The translations under genes and the position numbers were made by a program. A stretch of DNA of 64,000 nucleotides from Lojkania enalia (taxonomy: Eukaryota > Ascomycota > Dothideomycetes > Pleosporales), in assembly GCA_010094045.1 (NCBI GenBank), contig ML986713.1:1-64000 (forward strand), given 5' to 3'. Below the pieces are notes generated by a model that was given only the letters and a program-made list of their open reading frames with translations, had not been told where the DNA came from and made no database searches. This document shows, in pieces, positions 22,801 to 35,350 of the stretch (positions are counted from its first letter, which is position 1; the number at the start of each line of letters is the position of its first letter).

Positions 22801-25018
22801 CAGGCTACTCGTGCTAGCTTCACTCTTGGTCGAGCAAGTTCTACGTTAGGCCGACCTAGTCTCAACGGCATTGGACGGTCGTCTAGCATTGGTGGCCGGA
22901 AGTCGCTTCAACCGGCTAGAGAAGAGATAGATCAGTGGCTACGAGAACGGGAGAATGACTTTGAGATCCAGTCTATTGAGGAAAACACTCCGCTTCAGAC
23001 ACCTCGGCAATCAGGCCTCAATCGGTTCTCTATGGCTATTTCGGAGGCTAGAAGCTCAATGCAATTTGAAGACATGGAAGATATGGTTGATGAAAACGTG
23101 GCTGGAGATGAATCTGCGGTCATCGAGCGTTGTTTCCAGCACATCAATGACTTTGCGACTGAGGGTCTTCGTACGCTCATGTATGGGTACCGCTTCTTGG
23201 ATGAAGACCAATATTCAGCCTGGAAGAAGGGATACCTGGATGCGACAACGAGTCTCGTAGACCGTGCACGATTGATTGAAGAAGCTGGAGATCTGATTGA
23301 GCAGGATTTGGAGCTCACCGGCGCAACAGCAATCGAGGATAAACTTCAGCTAGGCGTTCCTGAGGCCATTGACAAGCTGCGACGAGCTAAGATTAAGATG
23401 TGGATGCTGACTGGTGACAAGCGCGAGACGGCCATCAACATCGGACATTCATGCCGTCTGATCAAGGACTATTCTTCTGTGACCGTTCTTGACCATGAAA
23501 CCGGGGAAGTTGAACAGAACATCGGTGCTGCCATTCTTGGCATCAACGACGGTAACGTTGCGCACTCCGTTATCGTTGTCGATGGGCAAACGCTTGCTCA
23601 GATTAACGAAGTTGAAACCTTGAAAGTCCTATTCTATGACCTTGCTATCCTTGCTGACTCGGTCATTTGCTGTCGGGCCTCGCCTTCTCAGAAAGCTGGT
23701 CTCGTGAAGAATATTCGTAAGCGCGTTAAGAAGAGCATTACGCTTGCCATTGGGGATGGTGCGAATGATATTGCTATGATCCAAGAAGCACATGTAGGCA
23801 TTGGCATCACGGGCAAAGAAGGTCTACAAGCCGCTAGGACAAGCGATTACTCCATCGCTCAGTTCAGGTTCTTGACGAAGCTGTTACTTGTACATGGCAG
23901 GTGGAATTATATCAGAACGTGCAAGTACACCGTCGGCACTTTCTGGAAGGAAATGGTGGGTACCTGAAGCTCCTTTACCTTCTATGGAATTCGAGCAATC
24001 TCTAACGCGCCTATAGTTGTTCTACCTCACGCAAGCCCTCTACCAAAGATGGGCTGGCTACACCGGAACCTCGCTCTACGAATCGTGGTCCCTATCCATG
24101 TTCAACACGCTTTTCACCTCTCTCCCCGTCATCTTTATGGGCGTTTTCGAAAAGGATCTAGCCGCCAGCACTCTCCTCGCCGTGCCCGAGCTATACACGA
24201 AAGGCCAGCGCAACGGCGGATTCAATTTCAAGGTCTACCTCGGCTGGATGTTTATGGCGTCCTCAGAAGCAATGGTTGTATACTTTTGCATGCTAGGACT
24301 TTATGGACAGGCACTGTTTACGGAGGATAATTCGATCTTTGCGCTGGGGTCGTTAACGTTTACAGCTTGTGTTGTGCTAATCAATGCGAAGATGCAGTAC
24401 GTATTCCCGTCTCTTTCCACCCTAGACTCGTTACTAACTCATGCATTCAGACTATTCGAAATGCACTCCAAATCCATTATGGCACTCATCTCCCTCGTCC
24501 TCTCCATCGGCGGTTGGTTCCTCTGGAACATCATCCTCAGCACAACCTACGATCCCGATAACAAAATCTACTACGTCCGCGACACGTTCCTCGAATCGTT
24601 CGGGCAATCCCTGACATGGTGGCTCTGCCTTATACTTATCCTCTCCTCGGCGACCGTCTTCGAGATCGGCGTTGCTTCCCTCCGCGCCGTGTTCTTCACA
24701 ACTGATGAAGATATCTTCCAGGCGCTAGAAAAAGATCCAGTCATTAAACGCCGTTTTGAGGAGGCGGCGAGTGCCGAGTTGCAAGCGGGCTGGACGAAGG
24801 ATAAGGAAAGGGAGAAGGAGGAGAGGGTTAGACGGGTTGTGGAGCAGCTTGAACGGAAGGAAGAGGAGCGACGCGAAGGAGAAGTTAAAGAGCTGCTTAG
24901 GAATAGGGTCGTCGAGGTTGAAGGTAGTCCGGAACGTGTGGGGGATGAGGATCCGGATGCGGCGCTTGTGAGGGGGTTTGGGAGGGTGAGGCAGGAATCT
25001 TTTCAGACGAGGGTATAG
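19837..25018 (+). CDS. DNF3: P4-ATPase phospholipid flippase, Dnf3 type
   Basis: Exons 19837-23955, 24017-24396 and 24451-25018 give 1688 aa; introns are 61 nt (GTGGGT...TAG) and 54 nt (GTACGT...CAG). P4-ATPases flip phospholipids to the cytosolic leaflet of Golgi, endosomal or plasma membrane. Motifs: DGET (near residue 485) in the actuator domain, DKTGTLT with the phosphorylated Asp at about 703, KGAD, MLTGDKRETA and GDGANDIAMIQ near 1305, ten membrane helices, and a basic/acidic C-tail. The TM1-2 sequence (FSKLANFYFLCVSILQMIPG and GTYTTIVPL) matches the Dnf3/DnfD branch rather than Dnf1, Drs2 or Neo1. An N-terminal tail of about 250 residues is Ser/Pro-rich. A Ser/Arg-rich insertion interrupts the nucleotide-binding domain near 940-1050. 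The start is the first ATG; a TTG two codons upstream was rejected. Confidence 0.92.
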
Positions 25019-25219
25019 GGAATGCTCATGGACGCTTCCGGTCTCTTTTCATGCGTGATGACTGATGGTGCATCGGATACCACGGCGTATTTAATTTTGG
25101 TTTTTTTTTTGGGAACTTATCTCTCCTCTAGCGTGTTATATGTATCAAACGGTGTTCTCATTGTTTATAGCATTTGAATCAATTCTAACCCCTAAATCTA
25201 CAATATCTAACATCATCTA

Positions 25220-27550
25220 TCAAACACCTATTTTCGTTGGCTTATTGTCCCCCATTCCCCGATCCTCGAGTATCATACTCGCAGCTTTCTCGCCGATGGC
25301 GTATACCGTTGCCTGCGGATGACTACATATGTGCAGCGGCATCACACTCGCATCCGCGACCCGCAACCCTTTTACGCCGTATACCCGCAGCCGCGCATCC
25401 ACGACCCCGGCCGCAATGCCCTCACGTCCGCCCATGGCGCACGTCCCGATGGGATGCCAGTCCGTAATGCATGAGGCGCGGATCCAGGGACGGAAGTCCT
25501 CATCCTCATCCTCGGCGAGACTCTGGGGCTCGGGCGGGAACACGCGGCGGCGGATTATCGAGCTTAGCGGTGCGGTTCGACAAATGCGGTGACCGAACGC
25601 CTGCGCCGCGTTCATGATCTCAAAGTCTAGAGCGCCGTGGGGGCCGGCGAAGTACTTTGGATCTATGAGGGGTTCGTCGTGGGTGGTTGGCTTGCGGGTG
25701 AGTGAGTGTCCTGAGGAGATGTGGATGGAGCCTTGTGAGAGGGGTAGTTGGAGCATCATGAGCAGTGTGCCATAGCGGACTCCCGGCGTGGAGATGTACT
25801 GTGGTGACCAGTTGCCAAGGTCGAAGATGTATTCTATTTGGCCGCGACGCGGCTGGATGAATTGGCGGAGCAGGACTGTGTCACGTGGTGTGCGAGGCTG
25901 AGGAAGTTTGGTGAGGATAGTGTTGAAGGGTTGGGAAGGGATGACCTGGGGGAGGGAAGCGTAGCTTAGGGCGCAGGGAAGCATGGCGAGTGGGCCTGAT
26001 CGGGAGGTTTCGTAGGCGTGTTGGGCGGATTGGAAGAGGGTAGGGTCTGAGCGTAGTTCGTCTGGGCCAGTCAGGGACGGGTCAAGCTCGTAGATCATGG
26101 CGGTCACTGGTGCGTGTGTTTGTTAGCCTTAGTCGCACTTGTTGGTATGAGACTCATGAAGCAGCCCTCGTTTTGGGCTTGAGTGGCGGTATGAGCATCC
26201 TGATACAGACCCACTCATGGCCACATATTGTGGTGGCATTCCTCTGCCGGCATTGGATCAATATCAGATTCACAAGAGAATAGTCTACTCACTCATGTGC
26301 TCCTGGAGATGTTCTCCGACATTGGGATTCGCCACTTTGACAGAGATTCCAGCCCTCTCCAGGATCTCCGCACTTCCTATTCCGGAGATTTCGAGCAGTT
26401 GAGGCGATTGGACGCTGCCGGCGCAGAGTATAACCTCGGCCGAGGCATTTGCCGTGAAGAATTGGTTGCCACAGACGTAGGAGACACCCGTGGCTCGCCA
26501 GTCTCCATGGTTTTTCTCCAGGTTTATTTTCTTGACAAGGGCGTCCGTGAGCACATGTAAGTTTGCTCTTGCAGCATTCGGGAGGTAATACGAGGTTGCT
26601 GATGATGCACGCGTCCGCGTCGTCGGGTCGATCGTCGTCAGCGACGTGAATGCCCCGAGATTTGACCCTGAGAAATGGCTTTTGTTGGTCTCCAATCCCA
26701 GGTTGCGAAGCGTGGCGTGCCAATGTTGATGCGGGACGGAGTATTCTTTGGAGAAGGCAGTAGAGACGGGCCCGTCTGCGCCATGGTGCTCGGCGGAGAA
26801 ATAGGATTGGTGCTCAGCCTGGTGCTCGGGGCTTGATTGGTGAAGCGTCTCCGATTTCTTGAAAAACCGTCTATCGATTTGTCAGTCGAAGATTCCGATG
26901 TCAAATGTGGACCGCGATTTCAGCATGCCGATCGATTCTGGAAATTAGGTGACGAGTACAGGTCGCTGGATGTGAGACAGAAAAATAATGGGCCTTGCAT
27001 CCATATCTGGAAGACAGCGTTTAGGATTGCATTTGCAGTGCACGGAAAGTCCCGAGCAAAAACAATGTCCCCATGGTTTATCAACGAAAGAATACAGGGC
27101 CGGGCGCGTTTGAACTTACAGCATCCCGTCCCAACCCCAGCCTTCGTTACCAAGCTCTTCCCAGGCATCATAGTCCTCCCGATTGCCTCTTGTCCAGGTC
27201 ATGAAGTTCAGAGCACTGGTGCCTCCGAGGACTTTTCCCCGCGGCCATTGCAGCTTTCGACCATTGAGACCCGGCTGAGGCACCGTCTCAAATTTCCAAT
27301 CAAAGCGGCTGCCTATAGAATCCCCGAAGCGGCCTGGTACGGTAAGAAGCGGGTCGTCGAAACACACCGGCCCCGCTTCTACAACGCCCACTGTGATGGT
27401 TGGAATGGCGCTGAGACGGGCCGCAATGACGAGAGCGGCAGTACCCCCACCCACGATTAGATAGTCGAATCTGGTCGAAGCGAAAGCAGCGGGAGATATA
27501 ACAGGGATATCAGAGAGTATAGAAGCATCTTTGCTTGGAGAGCCTGCCAT
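25220..27550 (-). CDS. GMC-family FAD oxidoreductase
   Basis: Exons 27550-27120, 26870-26293 and 26106-25220 give 631 aa; the introns are long for this window (249 and 186 nt) but end in good CTGAC/CTAAC-AG signals and keep phase. An N-terminal FAD-binding Rossmann motif (VGGGTAAL, near 33-40), the GMC signature GGTSALNFMTWTRGN, GSVQSPQLLEISGIG (second GMC signature), and the C-terminal active-site region DWHPIGTCAM (His at about 554) with ICSHPQATVYAIGE (His at about 599) define the family. Members oxidise alcohols, sugars or secondary-metabolite intermediates using FAD, passing electrons to O2 or other acceptors; the substrate cannot be told. There is no signal peptide, so it is probably cytosolic or peroxisomal. 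It ends convergently with DNF3. Confidence 0.9.
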
Positions 27551-28516
27551 CCTGGTCGCTCATCCGGTTGGAGTTGCTGAATGGCTAGGGATCTGGAACG
27601 GGATCATTGTGAGGCGAAAAGACTCGGGAAAATGCGCCTCTTGGCAATATGCAGCTGATAGGCAAGTACACAGCGTGGGTGGTTCCAACTGGCTGGGTGC
27701 GGTATGGGTTGTGGCGTTTCTTGGGCGCGGAAGTGAGGGTACAGATCTGGGATTGTGGAGTCTGCTTTTCTTTCGCTGAGCCTGTGCGCACCCTATTGTC
27801 CATCCTCTCTTTTATTTATCACATGCCAAATTGAAGATCAAACGAGGCCGATTTTTTAAATGCGAAGAGCAATCTGTCAATAGATTTGATATCAGCTCGC
27901 CCACTCCCACCCTCAAGCACGTGCGGCTGGTCCCTGGAGACGATCTGCGCAACCTCGCTTCGTCCCGCTCATCAGGGTCGAAGCCAGGAACCCATCCCGG
28001 CGTCCAAGCCGGTGGAAATGGATACGAACCCAGTCAATACGTGCAATGGTACTGAAGCCTCGTCTTGCTGGAACCAATAGAGCTGCGATTTTAGTGCAAG
28101 GTTCGGCTGTATGATTCCGTCAAAGGGCATCTCCCGTTCTGTTGTTGAGCGCCGCCTCCAGCCCACATCGCAAGCGCGTATACAGGTGCATTGCTAAGAC
28201 GGCATCACTCCTTGTCCAGAAGCGCCCGCAGCTTAAGTCCAGCCACAATCTGAATCCCATCGCCCCGCCGCTCAATTGCCATAGTAGTCCTCTGTCCCTT
28301 AACATGCATCAACGCTGCGGCGCCCATACGTACATATGCCCGTTCTTGTACCATGCGTGGCATCGTATCTGGCCTCTTTTTGGGCCATGCTCTACTCCTC
28401 AGTTCCTATTCTAGTACATCCAGCAAAACCCATACGTACATACGACTTTCTGGTTTCGCTCGTGGTCGATTCCTTATGAAGGTTCTTTTCTTTGACGTAG
28501 ATTCTTCTTTTGAATC
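27551..28516. other. No gene recognised
   Basis: Upstream region of the GMC oxidoreductase and of the rhodopsin-like gene. Several short frames exist, including a minus-strand one at 27972-28166, but no domain or convincing splice structure was seen. Confidence 0.4.
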
Positions 28517-29944
28517 ATGGCCAGTTCAATCGCTGCTGTCGCGATTGAGTCTTGGACCCTCTATGTTGTTGGCGTTTGCTTGATCTCTTCACGAATGTAC
28601 GGAGCAAATCCTCCTCTTTTGTCCAGCTCGTGCTTATAGATCGCAGCATTTTTCGACGAATCACGCTTAGGTCCTTTTCAAAGCTTCAATGTGACGATTG
28701 GTTAATGCTATTCGTTCTGGTAGGCTACCAACTCGGATCTCCAATGCTGGCAATTATCATAATGCGGATACTGATGCGATTCTCTTTCCAGTTACCCTTT
28801 ACCGGTACCGTTGTGTGCGCAAATCAAGTGTCAATGCATAGGCTTTCTCGATACCAAGACTCAAGAAATGCAATTTGGCAATTGAAGATGAGGTTTGCAC
28901 TCGAGGAGTTTCAGATCACTACGACTTGGCTCGTCAAGGCGTGCTTGTTAATCCTCTACCGACGCATATTGTAAGTATCAAGGTTTCCATTGCCCGGCTA
29001 GTGTATCTTAATAGGCCCCAGTCTTAGCACGACAAGTGCAAAACAACGTCTATTTATCCTGTATGTATGCATGTACTGCATGTCTGCATATATCGTTCTC
29101 CAGATCCTACTGCCACTTTGGTGCCGTCCAGTCCAGCAGTACTGGAATCTAGAACCAATCAACGGTTCGTCCTTACCCTCAATTTTAGGCAACACTTATT
29201 TACTGTGATATAGCGCAATGCTCCAACTACCACTCACACTCGATTGTGGTGCTTGCGCTTAGCTTCATAGCCACCCTTGTAGTTCTCATAATTCCCGTAC
29301 CATTCATTCCTACCCCACGGAAACTCCTTCTTGTCCTCCTAATTGCACTTGGTATCTTCGTCATAGTATCAGGGATCTTGGGACGCTACTACCTACTTCT
29401 TCAGCCTTCCCATCCAGGATATATACCATGGTATGTTGCAGAGGCAGCAAGTACAATCTTTTTTGCGAATCTTCCATTCCTCAGCTCCCTTGTTACCTCT
29501 TCGTCTTCATCCCGCTTTCGCCACGTCAGAAGTCGACTCGCGCTATCTCGGTGGCCTCGATCAACGAAGGAATCTCCACCGCTATACATAGAGCGATTAA
29601 ATAGCGACGCTTCAGCAACCAGGAGCACGTCAATTAGAGAGATCGAGAACACCTGGAGCGACTTGAAAGTCCCAGGAGCGACGCCAATAGCGCCAGTCCT
29701 ATCTCTTCGCCTAACGGATCCGCTTCTGGAACTAGACGACTACTGGACAGGGCGGCCATCAACCAGGAGCACGAACATAAGCAGCCCCTCCAGACGACCT
29801 TCCACAATAGGAACTAATCAAGAGAGTTGGCTAAGAACCCCTTCAATTCAAGACGCAGAATCCATTAATTGGTCAAGGAGACCTTCAACTATATACACAG
29901 AACTTAGCGAGTCAATAAAACCACCGACGAGGAGTGTAGGTTAA
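28517..29944 (+). CDS. Fungal rhodopsin-like seven-helix membrane protein
   Basis: Six... more exactly five exons (28517-28596, 28647-28719, 28792-28970, 29028-29164, 29214-29944) give 399 aa, with 49-72 nt introns in correct phase. The protein fits the large fungal 'rhodopsin domain' membrane family: an N-terminal helix (ESWTLYVVGVCLISSR), a basic loop followed by LQCDDWLMLFVL (the D-D-W/Y motif), W-L-V-K-x-C-L-L-I-L-Y near the middle, a PLWCRPVQQYWN loop with cysteine paired to QCSNYHSH, and further helices (LIALGIFVIVSGILGRYY). The C-terminal 150 residues are Ser/Thr-rich with three R-R/T-P-S-T repeats, likely cytosolic and phosphorylated. Members are often linked with sensing or host interaction, but a ligand is unknown. 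The 72-nt second intron has no stop and keeps frame, so retention is possible. Confidence 0.83.
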
Positions 29945-30704
29945 AAGTTGCGAAGACACCTTCAACGCCTTCTGTGAAGGCCTCAGAAGCCGAGAAAGTG
30001 ATTGTTGGTGACTTCCTGGTATCATGCGACATGAATCTCCAGGGGTATAGATTGCGATTTGTAATTGATACAGGAATGAAAATCGGGTTTACAGGGCTAA
30101 TGGGCTGGGTATCTGGGTCAATTTAGTACCCCGGTAGGTCATCTGTAGATTTGGTCAAACGGTTATCATTAGATATGTAGGGATGTCTTCAATTTTGGTA
30201 TCAATATGACACGAAGGACCTACGAAAAGGTCTCGTGGCACACATGTGAAGTAACGCCCCCTGTGACTGGCCCATAAGCTTCCCACGTGGATGTCACACC
30301 GTGGCAACGCGTGTTGTCTCCTTGTGTCACGTATAGCCTAGTCTCCTCCCCGCCTCCCGACCTATGTAAGCGACCTTTCCCTTCCTACAGGAGTCTCCAC
30401 ACATAACGAAATTGCATCAGCTCCCAAAATCCGCGACTAAAACCAATATGCACCCTCCTCTATATCTCTTCCATTACGCTTTTCGTTCCACAATCCAAAA
30501 ATGTCGAACTCCATGGCTAACGGCTTAAAATTTCTTTCTGCTTTATCATGGTCTCAATTCCCTTTATGAATAAAAAGCAATAGCAATTCGGTCAAAGATT
30601 TATATTAAAAAATGATTGGGCTTATTCTCATGTCGAATATGCTGGGACGTTCACTAAAACTCATCACCGCAAGCTAGAAAGAGCCTCATACTACGGCTAT
30701 GCCA

Positions 30705-30975
30705 TCTGTTCGGTCCTCGCTTCTAGAACTTCGGCCTGGGGGCATACATGACTAAAAGCAGCTATATCCTCAATACATGTCGTGGCAGTGTTGATTTGTT
30801 GAGATTAAAAGCTGGCATACAAATATCAAATGAGATAGTGTCGACTCGCCCTTGGGCTGTCTTAGAGACTAAATGCCGGTATACGAATTCCTAATGTTAG
30901 GATATTGTCAGTTCTTCTTCAAGACAAAAAATGGCATACAAGCGTTCAATGCTCTTAGGTTATCTTCGGGGAAGA
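30705..30975. repeat. Degenerate tandem repeat, unit about 55-65 bases
   Basis: Four loosely similar units share a core like TGGCATACAAATATCAAATG preceded by GAGAYTAAAWGC-type sequence, at about 30735, 30812, 30876 and 30931. Divergence is high, so this is tentative. Confidence 0.3.
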
Positions 30976-31555
30976 GGAGTTAGAGATGCACCGTCTCACA
31001 GATTATGAGATCTAGAATATCTTTCAAATGCTCTCGTGAATGGGAGGCTTATATATGGTTTATTATCTAACTTATAAAATCTTCTCTAGGATTATACTTA
31101 CCTGGAAAGGTTAATAGAAGCTATATATATGTCAGAAGCACGGCTCTACACTACTGCGCTACTGCAACCAAAAGGTACGAATGATTAACATCGCCGATCA
31201 TAGGTGTAGAATAGTATATATACCCTTACATTAATCTATAATTAGATTTAAAAAGATATAAACTCTTTACTAGCTTCTATTATTAAGAAGCTAAATTAGC
31301 TTAAGAAAGGCTCTATAAAAGTAATATATTGTAATAGTATAGGTAAGATAATAGGACTAAATGCAGCATGAATCTACTTAGAGGTATATAGGAGTACGTA
31401 GGGGTTTAGGGACCTGGGAATTCTATTAACACCTATAGGCCTTATATAAAAGGATATAGAAAAACTACTAAGCTACTTATAAGTATATAACTATATATAG
31501 ATAGGAAAAAGGGGTGGAGCTGGAGGTAGGATAAGATAAACGAAAAGCTTTAGGA

Positions 31556-31560
31556 TAAGG
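31556..31560. repeat. Target-site duplication, left copy (TAAGG)
   Basis: The five bases immediately left of the first LTR equal the five bases right of the second LTR (39032-39036). This is the expected size for Ty3/gypsy integrase, and it shows that the two LTRs belong to one insertion. Confidence 0.9.
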
Positions 31561-32099
31561 TATTACTAACCTATATACTACTAGTATATATAATAACCGC
31601 CGTTGCAGTTATACGCGCGCTGGGGCCTTATTTATATTAGATTAGTTAGAGGTGGTAGCTTTAGTAATAAGAGAGTATTAAGTTCGCCGGTTCTTTAAAT
31701 ATAATAAGTATATTTAGAAGTCTAATAGAGTAATAAGATAAATCTATAAGAATAACTATAAAGGATTTAATCTTATAAAAAGATCTCCCTTCTTATATAG
31801 TTAAGTCTAAGACTGCTAAGCCTAGCTTATTAGGTCTGTTAGGTCTATTAGGTCTATCCTACTATACCTAACACTTCTACTATAGTTATATATATAGGTT
31901 ATACTATACTTTATTATCTAACCAATTATCTCCCTAGTTCCCGTAGTCCTACTACTTACTATCTAATAACTGGTCCCTAATATACTTCTACCTATTATTA
32001 CCCTGTCGGTCTTTATCTAAGTTGACCTCTATAGTAGCTAATATTAGATTAAGCCCTAGCTATAGAGGTAGTACCTCTTAGCGTCCTATATTTATAATA
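31561..32099 (-). repeat. LTR (3' LTR in element orientation)
   Basis: 539 bp, collinear with 38493-39031 without net length change. Its start in element orientation (TATTATAAATATAGG) differs from the other copy (TGTTATGAACACAGG) only by G-to-A and C-to-T, a RIP signature. A purine-rich tract abuts it at 32100-32115. Confidence 0.95.
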
Positions 32100-33929
32100 C
32101 CTACTTCTCCCTTTATAGGTTTATCTCGAAGCTCTTTAATCTATTATTTTACCTATTCTATTTAGGTGTAGTACTCTACTATTATAGGCAGCTTATTTTA
32201 GCTTCTAATATATTTAGTATAAGTATACTATAAGGCCGCGTCTATATTTTTCTATTCTAGAGTTAGTACTTTATATATTCTGGTAGGTCCCGCTCAGCTC
32301 GCGAGTATAGCTCTATTCTTCCTCTTTTTCTTCTTCTACTATACTAAAGGTCCAGCGCGAAAACACTTCTACCTACAACTATTATACTAGTTATTTAATT
32401 CTTTCCTTAAGCGTTATAATAGATTTGTTCTACTATTATTTAAACTATCAGTCTGCAAACTATAACTATTATAATAATACTACCCTTTCTTCCGTATATA
32501 GAGAATATCTTTCTTAGAGTCTATCCTGTAATCTTTCTCTAACTAAGAGTACCCTTCGCTGTTTTCTAGTGAATATATTAAAGGCTTATAAAGAGTCTAC
32601 CTCTACCTATTAAGATTTTATAGCTACTAAGAAAGAGGAGATTTATTATCTTAAGGAATTTACGTGTTGCTGTTAAGCAGTTCTTTCTTATCTAGAATAT
32701 ACTAAGAAATACGTCTGTTCTCTAGAGGAGTATAGTTTAGATTTTAGGAAATAAGAGGTAAAGTTAATAGAAGAGTAAGAGAAGTTAGAGGGAGAGAAGA
32801 GGAGGTCTACTAGGTCTAAAGCATTCTCTACTATTACTTTGAGTTCTATATAAAAGGCTCCTTCTATATTACTACTACTATTACTTCCTAACTAGGCTTT
32901 ACTTAATAACCTATCGTTCTAGCCCTCTAATAAAACTCCTTTAGCTTTATAGTGCAGTTAGTTAGATTCTATACTAGTTCTTATAAACTTTCCTCTTATA
33001 GGTATCTTTCCTACTTTACTAGATACTTCTACTAATGTCTAAATCACTTTTTTACTAGTATATATTCTACTTTATATTTCTATTCTAGTTCTATATTAAT
33101 ACTTTCTTATAGTAGTATATTATCCAGCGCTGGTTCTAGTTTTAACTTATAAAATACTAGGTGTATTTTTATCTTACTTAATAGCCTTAGTTTAAAATTT
33201 ATAGGTCCGACCTATTCTTTAATTAGAAATAGTTCTATTTTCTTATAATCTAACTTTTTTATAGGTCTCTTAGTCTTTAAGTTTTTTGTTAACAGGAAAA
33301 TTTTACCCCCCTTTTTAAAGGTTAATCCCTTAATCCTTAACTTATTAGCCTATTCTACTATCTTAAGGTTTCTTAACTAGATTTTTTCCTTAAGTTAATC
33401 GTAGATTTCCTCTATTTCTTTAGCTTTTCGGTCTGCTATTAGGACTAGAAGTCTTTTCTTATTCTATTTCTAATATATAACAGCTTTCTATATATAGTTA
33501 GCTTTAAAGGGTATAGTCCTTATAGTACTCTAGGTTGTCCTATTATAGGCTATCTATATTATAAGTAACAATTTAATCTAATTGTTTTATTGTTTATTAA
33601 TATATATTCTTAAATATGTTTCTAGACTCTAGTTAACTCGTTCTATCTAACTGTCTATCTATAGGTAGAAACTAGTTAATATCTATTATTAGATTCCTAT
33701 CTTTTCTATCTATTCCTACTAGTATTTAAATATAAATAACTTATCTCTATCTAAAGTAATATACTTTAAAACTCTATACTCTGTAAATACTATATATAAT
33801 AACTCGTACGCTAGTTTAGGTACTATTATTATCTCTAATACTAGTCTAAAGTACGTATATTTTATTAACTAATCTACTACGTTTATAATCGTATTATATC
33901 TTTTTTCTAACTCTAGTTCTATTAACTCT

Positions 33930-34150
33930 AGTAATTTAGTTATAAAGTCGATCGTAATTTATTTCTATAGTCTTTTAGGTACTTCTAGTAGCTATAAGAA
34001 TTTATAAGGTCTATACCTTATAGCCTTATTCTTTCCGCATTCTAAATACTTATTTAGTATATCTTATACTTCCTTTCTTATGTTAGTAAAAGTAAAGCTC
34101 TTCTTTAGTTTTTATTCTATTTCTACTACTCTCGGGTGTCCCCATTCTAA
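33930..34150 (-). pseudogene. Integrase relic
   Basis: Minus-strand reading shows a W-G-H-P block, then a Y-L-E-C-G-K-N-K-A run in place of the C-x2-C of the integrase zinc-binding domain, then R-P-Y-K-F-L and I-T-I-D-F-I-T-K-L, the first catalytic Asp block. Several stops interrupt it. Its position downstream of RT supports the gypsy order. Confidence 0.7.
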
Positions 34151-35179
34151 TAATTTATATAATTCTTTTATTATCTACTTTTATATATATAGGTATATAT
34201 ATAGTTGTTTTTAAGTTATATTTTTAATTGCTTTTACTTTATTACTACTTATTAGATATTATTCTACTATCTATATATCTCTTAGCTTCTATTACTAGGT
34301 TTGCTTTAATATAGTTAGTTTTATAACTTAGGCGACTTGTAGGTAGTTATATATAAGAGATCTATCTAATTCTTATTTTATAATTACGTCTCTTTTATAC
34401 TTTTCTTTAGTTATATAGTTAGTTCTATAACTCAGTACGTTTATAGCTGTATTTTCTAACCCTTTCCAGTATATTATTCTAAAGTTATAGTCTACTAACT
34501 ATTCTACCTATCGTATTTATCTTTTTATAAGTTCCTTTATTATTATAAAGTATATAAGGTTTTTATAGTCTATTTAGACTTTAAACGGGTATTTAGTTCC
34601 TACTAGATATACTCGCCACTCCTTTAACGCTTTAACTATTACCAACAGTTTCTTATTATATATATTATAGTTAAGTTCTTCTAGTTTTATTTTTCTTGAA
34701 AAGTAGGCTTATAGCCTCTACTTTCTATCTTTATTTTACTAACTTAAGTAAACGCCTATTACTTTATCCGAAGTATTAGTTTCTACTTAGAATTACTTTT
34801 CTAAGTCTAGTATTCTTAGTATTAATACTAAGGTAAAGCAAGCTTTTAGTTCTTTAAAGGCTTTTTACTACGCTTTTTACTACTTAAACCCCTTCTCTTT
34901 CTTAGTAATCTCTATTAAGAGTACTACTACTCTAGAGTACCTACTTATAAATTTCCTATAGAAATTCGCAAAGCCTAAGAAAGATTAGACTTATTTAACT
35001 AAGGTAGATACTAGCTATTCTAGTATTACTTTAACCTTTTCTTATTCTATCTTAATACTATCTCTAGATATCTGGAATTCTAGGAATTCTATTCCTATCT
35101 TATAAAACTCGCATTTCTCTAGGGCTATAAATAACTTATACTCTTACAGTTTTACTAGTATTTTTCTAACGTGTTCTTT

Positions 35180-35350
35180 ATACTCTCTTAGCAATCCTTT
35201 TATATAGACTAGAATATTATCTAGATATACTATTATAAATATATCTAAGTATTCCCTTAATATATTATTTATAACTACTTAGAAGGTTACTAGTATATTT
35301 ATAAGTCTAAATAGTATTACTAGATATTTAAAGAAACCTTCTCTTATTTT
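35180..35350 (-). pseudogene. Reverse transcriptase core relic
   Basis: Minus-strand reading in one frame matches the gypsy RT palm: a damaged MPFGL-x-NAPATFQ block near 35350-35300, then L-R-E-Y-L-D, then F-I-I-V-Y-L-D-N-I-L-V-Y with the second catalytic Asp changed to Asn (codon AAT, one G-to-A). The E-Y-K-E-H-V-R-K-I-L stretch that normally follows is present. A stop replaces the Gln of the NAPATFQ block. Confidence 0.85.

Larger units (their letters stand above)
29945..31560. other. Intergenic, increasingly AT-rich toward the retroelement
   Basis: No gene recognised. Loose tandem similarity occurs at about 30700-30975. From about 31200 the sequence becomes TA-rich like the neighbouring element, suggesting that mutation spread outward from it or that an older repeat lies here. 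Confidence 0.4.

Noticed and set aside
24756..24971. Basic frame overlapping the DNF3 tail
   Set aside because: Shadow of the charged C-terminal coding region in another frame.
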